In this document: positions 53,636-62,844 of the stretch, piece after piece
Layout of the letters: each line of letters starts with the position of its first letter
Position numbering within the stretch: the stretch's first letter is position 1
Source of the DNA: Chryseobacterium oncorhynchi
Lineage (GTDB): Bacteria > Bacteroidota > Bacteroidia > Flavobacteriales > Weeksellaceae
Direction: 5' to 3'
Length of the DNA: 64,000 nt
Assembly (NCBI RefSeq): GCF_002899895.1
Contig: NZ_PPEI02000003.1
Location: 558,001 to 622,000 of the forward strand
Program-made: the position numbers and the translations under genes
The notes under the pieces: model-generated
Told to the model about the DNA's origin: nothing
Database searches by the model: none
The model's input: only the letters and a program-made list of their open reading frames with translations

Positions 53636-55012
53636 ATGCAACTGTATAACACCTTAAGCGCAGAAGAAAGAGCTCAACTTATTGATGAAGCTGGTAAGGA
53701 CCGCCTTACTTTGTCTTTCTATGCGTATGCCAAAATTGAAGATCCCAAAAAATTTCGCGACGAATTATTTATAGCCTGGAATGCCCTTGATGCCCTGGGT
53801 CGTATTTATGTTGCACATGAAGGAATAAATGCTCAGATGAGTGTTCCTGCAGATCAATTTGAGGCTTTTCGCGATACGCTGGAAGTTTATGACTTCATGA
53901 AAGGAATTCGTTTAAATGTAGCAGTAGATCAAGACAACCATTCTTTTTTAAAGTTAACCATAAAAGTTAGAAATAAAATTGTTGCTGATGGTTTGAATGA
54001 CGAAACTTTTGATGTTACCAATAAAGGAATTCACTTAAAAGCTCAGGAGTTTAATAATATGCTTGACGATCCCAACACCATTGTAGTTGATTTTAGAAAT
54101 CACTACGAAAGTGAAGTAGGGCACTTTGAGGGCGCTATAACTCCTGATGTGGAAAATTTTAGAGAAAGTTTACCCATTATTAATGATCAACTGCAAGATT
54201 TTAAAGAAGATAAAAACCTGTTAATGTATTGTACCGGTGGAATTCGTTGTGAAAAGGCCAGTGCTTACTTTAAACACCAAGGTTTTAAGAACGTTTTCCA
54301 GTTAGAAGGTGGAATCATTGAATATACCCGTCAAATTAAAGAAGAAGGGATCGAAAGTAAATTTATCGGTAAAAATTTCGTATTTGATCACCGTTTAGGA
54401 GAAAGAATTACAGACGATATTATTTCCCAATGTCATCAATGTGGAAAGCCTTGTGATAACCATACCAATTGCGCTAATGATGCTTGTCATTTATTGTTTA
54501 TTCAATGTGATGAATGCAAAGCCGCGATGGAAAACACTTGTTCTACTGAATGTTTGGAGACAATACACTTATCATTAGAAGAGCAGGTTCAATTAAGAAA
54601 AGGATTGCAGGTTGGGAATAAAGTATTCAGAAAAGGAAAGTCTGATGCTCTGAAATTTAAAAATTCAGGAGATTTATCAACTCAACCTTTAGGAAAGGCT
54701 ACAAAAGCTGAAACTAAGGATATTCGCCAGAAAATAAAAGTTAAAAAAACATTAATTGGAAAGGCAGAACATTATTATTCAAAATCAAAAATTGCACAGT
54801 TCTTAATTGAAAACAAAGAACTTTCTATAGGTGATAAAGTCTTGATTTCAGGACCTACTACAGGAGAGCAGGAGATTACAATTACTCAGATTTATGCAAA
54901 CGGAGGCCCTTGTGAAATAGCAAACGTAGGAGATCAGATTACTTTTGAACTTCCGTTCAGAGTTCGTTTGTCTGACAAATTATATAAAATTGCGCAAGCT
55001 GAAAATGCATAA
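53636..55012 (+). CDS. trhO: TrhO tRNA uridine-34 hydroxylase with extra C-terminal U32_C-like domain
   Basis: 458 residues, about 110 longer than E. coli TrhO (YceA). N-terminal acylphosphatase-like domain (VAHEGINAQMSVP), rhodanese domain (about 125-235) with active Cys in MYCTGGIRCEKA, then a zinc-type Cys cluster CHQCGKPCDNHTNC..CDECKAAMENTC. The last ~90 residues (KKTLIGKAEHYYSKSKIAQ, LSIGDKVLISGPTTGEQE, to LSDKLYKI) resemble the C-terminal barrel of U32 peptidase-family proteins such as TrhP, the prephenate-dependent enzyme for the same 5-hydroxyuridine modification. The core reaction is O2-dependent hydroxylation of U34. Confidence 0.85.
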   Translation: MQLYNTLSAEERAQLIDEAGKDRLTLSFYAYAKIEDPKKFRDELFIAWNALDALGRIYVAHEGINAQMSVPADQFEAFRDTLEVYDFMKGIRLNVAVDQDNHSFLKLTIKVRNKIVADGLNDETFDVTNKGIHLKAQEFNNMLDDPNTIVVDFRNHYESEVGHFEGAITPDVENFRESLPIINDQLQDFKEDKNLLMYCTGGIRCEKASAYFKHQGFKNVFQLEGGIIEYTRQIKEEGIESKFIGKNFVFDHRLGERITDDIISQCHQCGKPCDNHTNCANDACHLLFIQCDECKAAMENTCSTECLETIHLSLEEQVQLRKGLQVGNKVFRKGKSDALKFKNSGDLSTQPLGKATKAETKDIRQKIKVKKTLIGKAEHYYSKSKIAQFLIENKELSIGDKVLISGPTTGEQEITITQIYANGGPCEIANVGDQITFELPFRVRLSDKLYKIAQAENA

Positions 55013-55016
55013 GATT

Positions 55017-55592
55017 ATGCTAAAAGCAGAACTTAGAAAAAAATATATACAAAAAAGAAAAGCCTTGTCTCCTGATGAGGCTTTCTTGTTATCTGAAAAA
55101 AATTTTGAAAACTTCATTCATTATTTCAATCCAAAAGAGTCAGAGAAAGTACATGTTTTTATCCCGATTTTATCCCGAAAGGAAATTGATACCCAAATCT
55201 TCATTCAGTATTTTTTATCACATAATATCCGTGTATTTGTACCTAAAATTGTAGGAGATAAGCTTATCAATATAGAAATTTTTGAAGATACATTATTTGA
55301 AACGAATAGTTGGGGGATTTCAGAACCTGTTTCCAATGAGGATTCTCATGAAAATGATTATCATTATGTGATTACCCCTCTTTTATATTGTGATAAAAAA
55401 GGAAATAGAGTAGGATATGGAAAAGGATTCTACGATGGCCTTTTTCAGGGGATATCCTCCGAAACAAAAAAAATCGGAGTCAATTATTTTGACCCCGATG
55501 AATATGTCGATGATGTCTGGGAAAATGATATTCCTCTAGACTATTTGGTTACTCCCACAGAAGTGCTGTCTTTCTTAATCGGTTTGGAATAA
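55017..55592 (+). CDS. 5-formyltetrahydrofolate cyclo-ligase
   Basis: 191 residues from the ATG at 55017, 4 bases after the trhO stop; an ATG at 55005 inside trhO is the alternative. Family motifs: LKAELRKKYIQKRKAL at the start, FIPILSRKEIDTQ, and the catalytic/ATP loop GNRVGYGKGFYDGLF. It converts 5-formyl-THF to 5,10-methenyl-THF with ATP. The 3' end overlaps the convergent lipoprotein gene by 52 bases. Confidence 0.9.
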   Translation: MLKAELRKKYIQKRKALSPDEAFLLSEKNFENFIHYFNPKESEKVHVFIPILSRKEIDTQIFIQYFLSHNIRVFVPKIVGDKLINIEIFEDTLFETNSWGISEPVSNEDSHENDYHYVITPLLYCDKKGNRVGYGKGFYDGLFQGISSETKKIGVNYFDPDEYVDDVWENDIPLDYLVTPTEVLSFLIGLE

Positions 55593-56122
55593 AAATCTAA
55601 AAAGTAAAACTTAAATTCTTTTTTTAGCTTAGATGTTGATAATAATATATACTGAGCATTTTTCTCAAAATTTCCTAACGACTTATTCTTACCATCAAAA
55701 TATTCTACATTGAACCTTGCGTAATCAAGAGTGTCTTTCTTATAGAATTCCTTGTAGACATTCAAATTATTGACTTTCACAGATTTCACTTTCATACTGT
55801 CTAATTCTGAAAATAACCTTTTAAAGGTTAATGAATCAGGTTTATGAAAGTAGCTTTCCATTTGTGAATAAATAACAGTATCTATTTCCGTATTTCTGTT
55901 TCCGGATAAATATAAGGTAGAAAGATCAAGAAGTTCCTGAACTTTTTGTTGAGTGATGGAGTTAATGGCCTGCATGCTGTCCATTTGTACAGCAGGATAG
56001 CTTTTTGCATTATTGCTGTTTCTTAGCTTGTCCAGGTCGCTTACCTCTGTTTTTTTATTATTACAGGCAACAAATAAAGTCAGAAGTACCGCGAAAATTA
56101 AAAAGTTATTTATTCTTTTCAT
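55541..56122 (-). CDS. Lipoprotein of unknown function
   Basis: 193 residues from the ATG at 56122 (MKRINNFLIFAVLLTLFVAC, lipobox FVAC at about residue 20); the upstream in-frame start at 56164 would bury the signal. The mature part is charged with helical stretches (MDSMQAINSITQQKVQELLDLS) and a C-terminal beta region. Its start lies inside the end of the upstream gene (17-base overlap), so the two form an operon. No family recognised. Confidence 0.65.
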   Translation of the reverse strand: MKRINNFLIFAVLLTLFVACNNKKTEVSDLDKLRNSNNAKSYPAVQMDSMQAINSITQQKVQELLDLSTLYLSGNRNTEIDTVIYSQMESYFHKPDSLTFKRLFSELDSMKVKSVKVNNLNVYKEFYKKDTLDYARFNVEYFDGKNKSLGNFEKNAQYILLSTSKLKKEFKFYFLDFYSKPIKKDSTSVGVTK

Positions 56123-57287
56123 CTGTGGTGGTAATTTTAAATTTAATGGATACAATCTTACCATTGTTATCCTTTTTCATTTCTATTACATTCAGGTTTT
56201 TCAATGAAGTAGTAGGCGTGGTTACAAGGGTGATGTACTTTTGTTTGTCAAGTCTTTCAATTCCATAAGTGTTATTATCGTATACCTGATATATAATGGC
56301 GTTACTGCTAATCAGGTTTTCCAGCTGATTTCTTTTCTGTTTAATAAGGGCTACCTGCTCTTCAGGGTTTCCACCTTTAATGTCTTTTATAGAGAAATAA
56401 TAGACAGCCATCTTGTAATCATCCGGTTTCAGTTCTATCTTTTCTTCTTCAGGAGCATTTTCCAGATTTCTATTAACTTCCAAAGGTTCATAGAAAGGAG
56501 CGCTGATACGCATTTTTAGAATTTTATCCTTAGTTGAATAAGAAAAACAGTCACCCGGCTTTATTTTATACATCAATGGGGATTCATTTTCCTTAACAAC
56601 CATTATTTCTAATGTATTGATTACAGAAACTCCTCTGTCCTTATCAATAAAGCAATAGGTATAACTTTTTGAAAAAAGTACATCTTTAAATCCAAGCAAA
56701 CCAGTTATGGTAATTAAAACGGAAGTAATAAGTGCCCAAGCATTCTTTTTGAAGAAATTTTTCTTGGGAGAAATCGTTGAAATTTCAGTTTCGTTATTTT
56801 TTGTAACGTTTGTATTAACTTGTTGATTTTCAGTTGTTGATTTTTGTAAATCGACGTTTTCGGGGGTTTGAAATTCTGTTTTTTTAGGTTGAAACTCATT
56901 TTTTGGGAGTTCAGGAGCTAAAGCCACTGTTTTTTCCAATTCATCAGTTTCATCTTCATCTAGATTTTCATTTTCCAGTAATAATTCTCCAGCAAAAAGA
57001 TGTTGTTTCTTGAATTCATACCAAGAGTCATAACCCGCATAAATACTCAGTAAATTGAGCATATCTATCCTTGGTAATTTTGTGACTGGTGAGTTTTTGA
57101 AATAGGTGTAAAATGACTTTTCACTGATGTTACCTTTTGCCTTTTTGCGTAGGTCTTCCTGGAAATATATGATATCTATACCCTTCCACTTAGATATGTC
57201 ATCCTGTGAAGGGGTATATTCTTTTAAATATTGACCCTGAACGTCCTTTTTTAGTTGTTCAAAGTGTAATAAATCTAAATCTGTCAA
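56106..57287 (-). CDS. Single-pass membrane protein with cytoplasmic N-terminal domain
   Basis: 393 residues. N-terminal ~100 residues (LDLLHFEQLKKDVQGQY, KGNISEKSFYTYFKNSPVTKLPRIDMLNLLSIYAGYDSWYEFKKQH) are helical and may be a DNA-binding-like or signalling domain; a Glu/Thr/Asn-rich linker follows, then one membrane segment (about 183-205, AWALITSVLITITGLLGF) and a periplasmic beta domain (about 210-390). This layout recalls one-component membrane regulators of Bacteroidota. Cotranscribed with the lipoprotein downstream. No name assigned. Confidence 0.6.
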   Translation of the reverse strand: MTDLDLLHFEQLKKDVQGQYLKEYTPSQDDISKWKGIDIIYFQEDLRKKAKGNISEKSFYTYFKNSPVTKLPRIDMLNLLSIYAGYDSWYEFKKQHLFAGELLLENENLDEDETDELEKTVALAPELPKNEFQPKKTEFQTPENVDLQKSTTENQQVNTNVTKNNETEISTISPKKNFFKKNAWALITSVLITITGLLGFKDVLFSKSYTYCFIDKDRGVSVINTLEIMVVKENESPLMYKIKPGDCFSYSTKDKILKMRISAPFYEPLEVNRNLENAPEEEKIELKPDDYKMAVYYFSIKDIKGGNPEEQVALIKQKRNQLENLISSNAIIYQVYDNNTYGIERLDKQKYITLVTTPTTSLKNLNVIEMKKDNNGKIVSIKFKITTTDEKNK

Positions 57288-57347
57288 TTTTTTTTTAAAT
57301 AATTAAATTGTTGATTATCATCTATGTTTTTTTGTAAAACTATTTTA

Positions 57348-57355
57348 CAAAGGTA
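57348..57355 (-). promoter_or_regulatory. -7 box of the membrane-protein/lipoprotein operon
   Basis: Minus strand TACCTTTG fits TAnnTTTG, 60 bases before the ATG at 57287. Confidence 0.5.
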
Positions 57356-57393
57356 TTACAATTATTTTTCATAAACAAATTTTCTAACTGCTC

Positions 57394-57401
57394 TACCTTT
57401 G
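57394..57401 (+). promoter_or_regulatory. -7 box of the Ala-rich lipoprotein
   Basis: TACCTTTG fits TAnnTTTG, 69 bases before the ATG at 57471. With the box on the other strand it makes a divergent promoter pair 38 bases apart. Confidence 0.5.
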
Positions 57402-57470
57402 TCTTGTTCAAATAACAGAACAGAAGAAAATTTTATAAAACAATATTAACAAAATTAAATTTAATTTATT

Positions 57471-57812
57471 ATGAAAAAGTCATTATTCGTAGCTGCTATC
57501 GCTGCAATCTCTCTAGTTGCTTGTAAAAAAACTGACGCTACTGCTACTGAAGGTACAACTGATTCTGCTGCTGCTAACGTAGCTGATTCTGCTGCTGTAG
57601 TTTCTGATTCTGCTGCTAAAGTTGTTGATTCTGCTGCAACTACTGCTGTAGAAGCTACTAAAGATGCTGCTGCTGCTACTACTGCTGCTGGAACTGAAGT
57701 TGCTAAAGATGCTGCTAAAGGAGCTGCTGACGCTGCTAAAGGAGCTGCTGATGCTGCTAAAGGAGCTGCTGACGCTGCTAAAGATGCTGCAAAAGACGCT
57801 GCTAAGAAATAA
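57471..57812 (+). CDS. Ala/Lys/Asp-repeat lipoprotein (LEA-like)
   Basis: 113 residues. Lipobox SLVAC (C18). The mature part uses almost only A, D, K, T, V, S and G: first half with DSAA repeats, second half with seven-residue units of type AAKGAAD, repeated three times and then degenerate (AAKDAAK). Heptads of this kind form amphipathic helices as in group 3 LEA or histone H1-like tails. DNA repeats (GGAGCTGCTGA.GCTGCTAAA) make the gene prone to length change. Own promoter and terminator suggest high expression. Function unknown. Confidence 0.75.
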   Translation: MKKSLFVAAIAAISLVACKKTDATATEGTTDSAAANVADSAAVVSDSAAKVVDSAATTAVEATKDAAAATTAAGTEVAKDAAKGAADAAKGAADAAKGAADAAKDAAKDAAKK

Positions 57813-57837
57813 TTTTAGCCTAGCTTAAAAATAAAAG

Positions 57838-57866
57838 AACCGTTTCACTCAGTGAGACGGTTTTTT
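57838..57866 (+). terminator. Terminator of the Ala-rich lipoprotein
   Basis: AACCGTTTCAC / GTGAGACGGTT hairpin (one G-T pair), 4-base loop, followed by seven T. Confidence 0.85.
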
Positions 57867-57945
57867 TATGCTTTAATATCATAAACAAAAAGATGACACC
57901 TAAATACTTTTAAAGTCAGATATCATCTTAATGGATCTGTATTCT

Positions 57946-58713
57946 CTATCCTTTCTTCTGTCTTAAGGATTCATAGCAAGTAATAGCCACAGCATTACTC
58001 AGATTTAGAGAGTCAATACTTCCTGCCATAGGAATCAACGTATTTTTACCTTTCCCAATCCAGAAATCACTTAACCCGGAATGTTCAGTACCAAATAATA
58101 CAGCAGAACGTAGTGTAAAATCTCTTTTATAAAGATCTTCAGCACTTTCGTCCATCAATGTTGTGTAAATATTGAAATTGTTTTTTTGCAGAAATTCTAA
58201 TGTCTCATTATTTTCCGCCTGATAAACCTCCATTCCAAAAAGACAGCCCACACTGGATCTGATCACATTGGGGTTGTAGAAATCGGTTTTGCCATCTGCA
58301 ACAATCAGTGCATCAATACCAAAAGCCTCACAGCTTCTTAAAATAGCACCAAGATTACCTGGTTTTTCAACGCCTTCAACAATAATAACTGTTGAATTAT
58401 CCTTGGGAATGTATGATGAAAGAGGAGTTTCTTTGGCTTGATATATTCCGATAATTCCCTCAGAGCTTCCTCTGTATGCTATTTTTTCATAAACTTTGTC
58501 GCTTACGTAATGAATTTTTCCATCAGGAATGGCTCCCTTGAAGATATTTTCACAGATAAAGAATTCCAACGGTTCAAAGTTATATTGTACAGCTCTTTCA
58601 TTCTCTTGCTGTCCTTCTACGACAAAAACCTTTGATTTTTTACGGAACCTGTTGTCAGTAAGAAGCTTAGTGACATTTTTTATTTTTTCGTTTTGAAAAC
58701 TTTCTATCAACAT
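57946..58713 (-). CDS. SpoU/TrmH-family RNA 2'-O-methyltransferase
   Basis: 255 residues. N-terminal substrate-binding domain (FVVEGQQENERAVQ), then the SPOUT knot with motif 1 VEGVEKPGNLGAILRS (Asn/Arg), motif 2 AVLFGTEHSGLSDFW and motif 3 IPMAGSIDSLNLSNAVAIT, all intact. It methylates a ribose in rRNA or tRNA using SAM; the target (for example 23S rRNA) cannot be read from sequence. Confidence 0.9.
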   Translation of the reverse strand: MLIESFQNEKIKNVTKLLTDNRFRKKSKVFVVEGQQENERAVQYNFEPLEFFICENIFKGAIPDGKIHYVSDKVYEKIAYRGSSEGIIGIYQAKETPLSSYIPKDNSTVIIVEGVEKPGNLGAILRSCEAFGIDALIVADGKTDFYNPNVIRSSVGCLFGMEVYQAENNETLEFLQKNNFNIYTTLMDESAEDLYKRDFTLRSAVLFGTEHSGLSDFWIGKGKNTLIPMAGSIDSLNLSNAVAITCYESLRQKKG

Positions 58714-58733
58714 TTCGCAAAATTATGCAAAAT

Positions 58734-59525
58734 TTATGATTGAAGTTCTGTGCTTTTTATAAAAAGAGTTCTCCATGTGATTTGAAAAGGGATTTTATTT
58801 TTCCTTTTATGATAGATAATGATGCCTATGATTAGAAATATGGATAGGAATTTATAGAGATTTCCATAAAGGTTTCCGGAAACATTTTCTGAAACATTAA
58901 AGATCTCCCAATAGAAGTTCATGAGAGAATGTAGAAATATGGCACACCATAGATTAAAGTCTTGTTCAAAATATACCCATGCGAAAAATACTGATCCCAG
59001 AAATGTAATGGCAAATATCTCGATAAGTTCTATGGTATTTTGACTTTGGTATAAATGAACCTGCGCAAATAGTAATGATCCCAGTAATACAGATGATAAA
59101 AATCCGAGTTTTGTGAATCGGAATAATGTTCCAATGAGAAATGCTCTGAAAATTATTTCTTCAAAAAATGCAGAGGAAATAGTATTGATGAACAAAGATT
59201 CAGTGTTTATTGTACTGTTTATTTTAAAATGTATGCAATATCCAATCAGCATGGGTAATGTCCCTAAAAAAGCCAATGCAAAGCCTTTAATGATGGATTT
59301 ATCCAAAGAAAATAAGTTAAGAATATTCATTTTAGGAAACAAAACCTTTAATGTTATTACCAATGGAATTAAGGTCACTGCATAAGCAATAATATGGGCA
59401 GCAGCCTTGCTGTGAAAAAGGTTCTTTGAGAATTGCTGTATGCTTTTAAAACAAAATAAATCAAAGAAATAATAGATGGTGAATCCCAAAATAAAGATTA
59501 AAAAGAAGCGAATGTTTTTACTCAT
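58734..59525 (-). CDS. CPBP-family intramembrane metalloprotease
   Basis: 263 residues with about eight membrane segments. Abi/CPBP motifs: FFEEIIFRAFLIG (EExxxR), FAQVHLYQS (second His region) and AIFLHSLMNFYWEIFN (HxxxN). Such proteins process membrane substrates; some protect against bacteriocins. All catalytic motifs present. It lies 20 bases upstream of the methyltransferase on the same strand. Confidence 0.85.
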   Translation of the reverse strand: MSKNIRFFLIFILGFTIYYFFDLFCFKSIQQFSKNLFHSKAAAHIIAYAVTLIPLVITLKVLFPKMNILNLFSLDKSIIKGFALAFLGTLPMLIGYCIHFKINSTINTESLFINTISSAFFEEIIFRAFLIGTLFRFTKLGFLSSVLLGSLLFAQVHLYQSQNTIELIEIFAITFLGSVFFAWVYFEQDFNLWCAIFLHSLMNFYWEIFNVSENVSGNLYGNLYKFLSIFLIIGIIIYHKRKNKIPFQITWRTLFIKSTELQS

Positions 59526-59616
59526 GTCAGTTATTTTTGAGCAAAAATGTTGCTTTCCATAAAGCGAATCAAATGAATGTGATGAGTGTCAAGGAATAGT
59601 GACGAACAACAAGTCT

Positions 59617-60456
59617 TTAACTTTTAGATTGTTGTAATTGAGGAATAATATCTGAGATAAAGCTTCTTGAAACTGGAATCTCAAAGTCGATTTCCGAAAG
59701 AATTAATTTATAGCCCTGAGCATTTCCTTTAAGGTTTTTTACTTTTTCAAGATTAACAATATAAGAGCGGTGACATTTTTTAATGGAATCTGTTTCCACT
59801 TGTGATAAAAGATTGGATATGCTTATTCGGAGCAAAAGTTTTTTTATTGTATTATTTTCTATAAAATATAAAGTGCAGTAGTTCTCCATGGATTGAGCAC
59901 ACAGGAAATCTTCTTCAGCAATTGCCAACTCAATATTATTACTGGTAATTGTCAGAATTTTTTCTTTGAAATTTTCAATGTTTCCTATGGGTTGAGGAAC
60001 AATATCTCGTGCAATATTTTCATGAATATTTTTTAAATAAATATATCTTGACAATATATAGATAGTGGAAATGGGAATGCCTACTGCTAAAGAGTAGAGA
60101 AACATATAGCCATAATTTTCAAGGCTAAGTTCTACATGACTTATAAATAATGTATTGTAAAGGTAGGAAAAGATGGACCCAAGCAATAAGATGACAAATA
60201 TTTTCAAGAGTTCAGAGCCGATATTCCAATCTTTGAATCGGAAAACAAAGAGGCTTGAAATAAAAAAGGCTGCTCCAAAAATAAGAGTGTACGGAAAAAG
60301 AATAAAGTATTTATAAGGATGATGATAGTTCTCTGTACCAAAAGGCTGAAAAATAATCAGGAAAAGATAAACCATAATTCCTGCTGCCATGGAGGAAATC
60401 AGTATCTCTTTTACCGATTTTGATTTAGGATATGAATAAGGTACAAGGGAAAACAT
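59617..60456 (-). CDS. Membrane-bound LytTR-domain transcription regulator
   Basis: 279 residues. Four membrane segments (about 20-150), then a LytTR DNA-binding domain (about 180-275) with YCTLYFIENNTIKKLLLRISISNL, CHRSYIVNLEKVK and FEIPVSRSFI. No receiver domain: a membrane one-component regulator, common in Bacteroidota, often responding to envelope state. Target genes not evident; the neighbouring CPBP and RmuC genes lie close. Confidence 0.85.
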   Translation of the reverse strand: MFSLVPYSYPKSKSVKEILISSMAAGIMVYLFLIIFQPFGTENYHHPYKYFILFPYTLIFGAAFFISSLFVFRFKDWNIGSELLKIFVILLLGSIFSYLYNTLFISHVELSLENYGYMFLYSLAVGIPISTIYILSRYIYLKNIHENIARDIVPQPIGNIENFKEKILTITSNNIELAIAEEDFLCAQSMENYCTLYFIENNTIKKLLLRISISNLLSQVETDSIKKCHRSYIVNLEKVKNLKGNAQGYKLILSEIDFEIPVSRSFISDIIPQLQQSKS

Positions 60457-60516
60457 ATCAGTTATTTTATCAAATTTTAATTTCCTTTACACTGGATTTC
60501 AGCAGAATCTTATTAT

Positions 60517-62010
60517 TTATTCTATTAAATTAGTATTGTCGATAAGGCTTTGAGGCAAGTCTTTTTTGTTTTTAATTCCCAATGATTTCAGTTTTTGAGT
60601 CTGAATGACAAGATTGTCATTTCCAGTGTAAAGCTGTTTGTAGGCATCATTGTAAACATTTTTAGCGAGATCAATATTTCTTCCCACTTTTTCAAGGTTA
60701 TCCACAAATCCCACAAATTTATCATACAGTTTAGCGCCGCGCTCTGCAATTTCCAAAGCATTTTTGTTTTGATATTCACGCTTCCAAAGATCCGCGATCA
60801 GTTTTAGGGAAGTGATCAGGTTACTTGGATTCAAGAGAAGAATTCTTCTGTCGTAGGCATAGTTCCAAAGGTTTTGGTCTGCCTGCATAGCTGCAATATA
60901 AGCGGGTTCACTTGGGATAAACATCATGACAAAGTCCAGAGATTTTCCATAATCGTCATATGCTTTTTGGCTAAGCTGCATGATATGGTTTTTGATAGAG
61001 CCTAAATGCTGATTAAGCTTCATCATATAAACATCCTGATCTGTTTCATCTACCAGTTCAGTGAATGCAGTAAGGGAAACCTTGGAATCAATGATGACAT
61101 TTCTTTCATCCGGATATTTTACAACGGCATCCGGACGCATTTTTTTTCCTGAGAATTCAGAAAATAGAGCTTTGTTGTCTTCATCGCGAAGTTCGTGTTC
61201 CAGAAAATATTCTCTTCCTTTTACCAACCCTGATTTTTCGAGGATACTTTCTAAAATCATTTCGCCCCAGTTTCCTTGGGTTTTGCTTTCACCTTTTAAA
61301 GCTCTGGTTAATTTTTTTGCATCTTCAGAAATTTGTTGGTTCAGTTCTGCAAGTTCTTTTACTTTTTCAGCAAGGGAGAAGCGTTCCTTGTTCTCCTTTT
61401 CATAGGCTTCATTAACCCTATTTTTTAAGTCAGTAATTTTTTCCTGAAATGGATCAAGGATATTTTTTAGATTATTTTGATTTAAAGTAGTGAATTTCTC
61501 AGCCTTTTCCTCAAGGATTTTATTCGCCAGATTTTCAAACTGAAGTTTGGACTCCTCTTGTATTTTTGTGATTTCTTCTTTTTGGGTAGAAAGAGATTTC
61601 TGGAGGCTTTCATTTTGTGCAGAAAGCTCAGCATTTTTAGCAAAGAATTCCTGTTTCTCGGCGATAAGCGTTTCTATTTGAAAATCCTGTTTTAAGTTCA
61701 ATTGTTTCTGCTCCTGAAACTGTGTATTCAGAGATGAATGTTGAGCAGAGATCTTGGCAAATTCATTTTTCAGATCGTTCAAAAGATCCTGTTGTTGTAT
61801 ATTTAATTCCTTTTCCTTGGTAAGATTTTGATTCAGTTCCTGAACTTTCAAGCCTGAGTTTTCAAGATCCGACTTGTTTTTAATGTGTAAAGTGTTCAGC
61901 TCATCATAAGAACTTCTTGAAACCGTAGACGATTTCAAGGCAAAATATAAAATAATGGCTCCCAATAATCCGCCGGCAATACATCCAATAATTAAATATG
62001 TCATCTCCAT
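60517..62010 (-). CDS. rmuC: DNA recombination protein RmuC
   Basis: 497 residues. N-terminal membrane anchor (about 5-25), long coiled coil (about 30-230, Gln/Glu/Lys-rich) and the RmuC nuclease-like domain: GESKTQGNWGEMILESILEKSGL, RPDAVVKYPDERNVIIDSKVSLTAF (PD-(D/E)XK-like D..DSK), FVMMFIPSEPAYIAA and WKREYQNKNALEIAERGAKLYDKF. Linked to limiting DNA inversion or recombination in E. coli. Normal length. Confidence 0.92.
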   Translation of the reverse strand: MEMTYLIIGCIAGGLLGAIILYFALKSSTVSRSSYDELNTLHIKNKSDLENSGLKVQELNQNLTKEKELNIQQQDLLNDLKNEFAKISAQHSSLNTQFQEQKQLNLKQDFQIETLIAEKQEFFAKNAELSAQNESLQKSLSTQKEEITKIQEESKLQFENLANKILEEKAEKFTTLNQNNLKNILDPFQEKITDLKNRVNEAYEKENKERFSLAEKVKELAELNQQISEDAKKLTRALKGESKTQGNWGEMILESILEKSGLVKGREYFLEHELRDEDNKALFSEFSGKKMRPDAVVKYPDERNVIIDSKVSLTAFTELVDETDQDVYMMKLNQHLGSIKNHIMQLSQKAYDDYGKSLDFVMMFIPSEPAYIAAMQADQNLWNYAYDRRILLLNPSNLITSLKLIADLWKREYQNKNALEIAERGAKLYDKFVGFVDNLEKVGRNIDLAKNVYNDAYKQLYTGNDNLVIQTQKLKSLGIKNKKDLPQSLIDNTNLIE

Positions 62011-62168
62011 TTCTCAAAATTATGAAAAAAGGCTGGAAGTTGTTATTGATTAATTTTCAAATGAGATTGTAGTTATTATTTTAATGATTAGAAAAACTTT
62101 CGCTTCTTGTTTCTGGCTTCCTTTCTTCAACCAGAATCCCTATATTTATGGGAAATTTCAGAAACATT

Positions 62169-62843
62169 ATGAATATCTTATTGGTAGAGGACGATCAAAG
62201 AATTAGCAGTTTCCTGTTGAAAGGACTTTCTGAAGCCGGCCATAATATGACACTTGCTGATTCCGGAGAAAAAGCCAGAGAAATTCTTCATACCTATGAT
62301 TTTGATATTATACTGATGGATATAATGCTTCCGGGATTGGATGGAATGCAGCTTACTCAGATTATCAGGTTTAAGGGAAATTATACTCCAATTTTAGTGT
62401 TAAGTGCCTTGAACAGTCCGGATGATAAAATTAAGATGCTGGATTTGGGAGCGGATGACTATTTATCCAAGCCTTTTCATTTTGAAGAGCTGATCTCAAG
62501 GATTAAAGCTTTAACAAGACGTAATAAATTAAGTTATCAAAAAGAAGATCAATATTTATCATGCGGTACGATTATAATTGATACGGATCTTCACAAGGTA
62601 ACCCAAAATGAGAAAGAAATTGAATTTTCTCCTACAGAATATAAGCTTTTTACTTTTTTGATGGAAAATAAAAATAAGGTGTTGAGCAGAACCCAGATTT
62701 TACACAATGTCTGGGGAATAGATTTTGACAGTACTACGAATGTGGTGGATGTATACATTTCCTATGTTCGTAATAAAATTGATGAAACAGAACAGAAGAT
62801 TATTCATACCGTAAAGGGAACAGGATATTTAATTAAAGACTGA
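62169..62843 (+). CDS. OmpR-family response regulator
   Basis: 224 residues from the ATG at 62169 (MNILLVEDDQRI), the usual family start; an ATG at 62148 would add 7 residues. Receiver domain with DD pocket, phospho-Asp in DIILMDIMLPGLDG, T/S (VLSAL) and Lys in YLSKPFHFEEL; winged-helix DNA-binding domain with LFTFLMENKNKVLSRTQILHNVWG and TVKGTGYLI. The kinase gene starts 1 base after its stop, so they form a cognate pair. Confidence 0.92.
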   Translation: MNILLVEDDQRISSFLLKGLSEAGHNMTLADSGEKAREILHTYDFDIILMDIMLPGLDGMQLTQIIRFKGNYTPILVLSALNSPDDKIKMLDLGADDYLSKPFHFEELISRIKALTRRNKLSYQKEDQYLSCGTIIIDTDLHKVTQNEKEIEFSPTEYKLFTFLMENKNKVLSRTQILHNVWGIDFDSTTNVVDVYISYVRNKIDETEQKIIHTVKGTGYLIKD

Positions 62844-62844
62844 A

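Noticed and set aside
57690-57795. Short regular DNA repeats resembling a CRISPR or satellite
   Set aside because: Units are in frame, without unique spacers, and encode the Ala-rich heptads of the lipoprotein.
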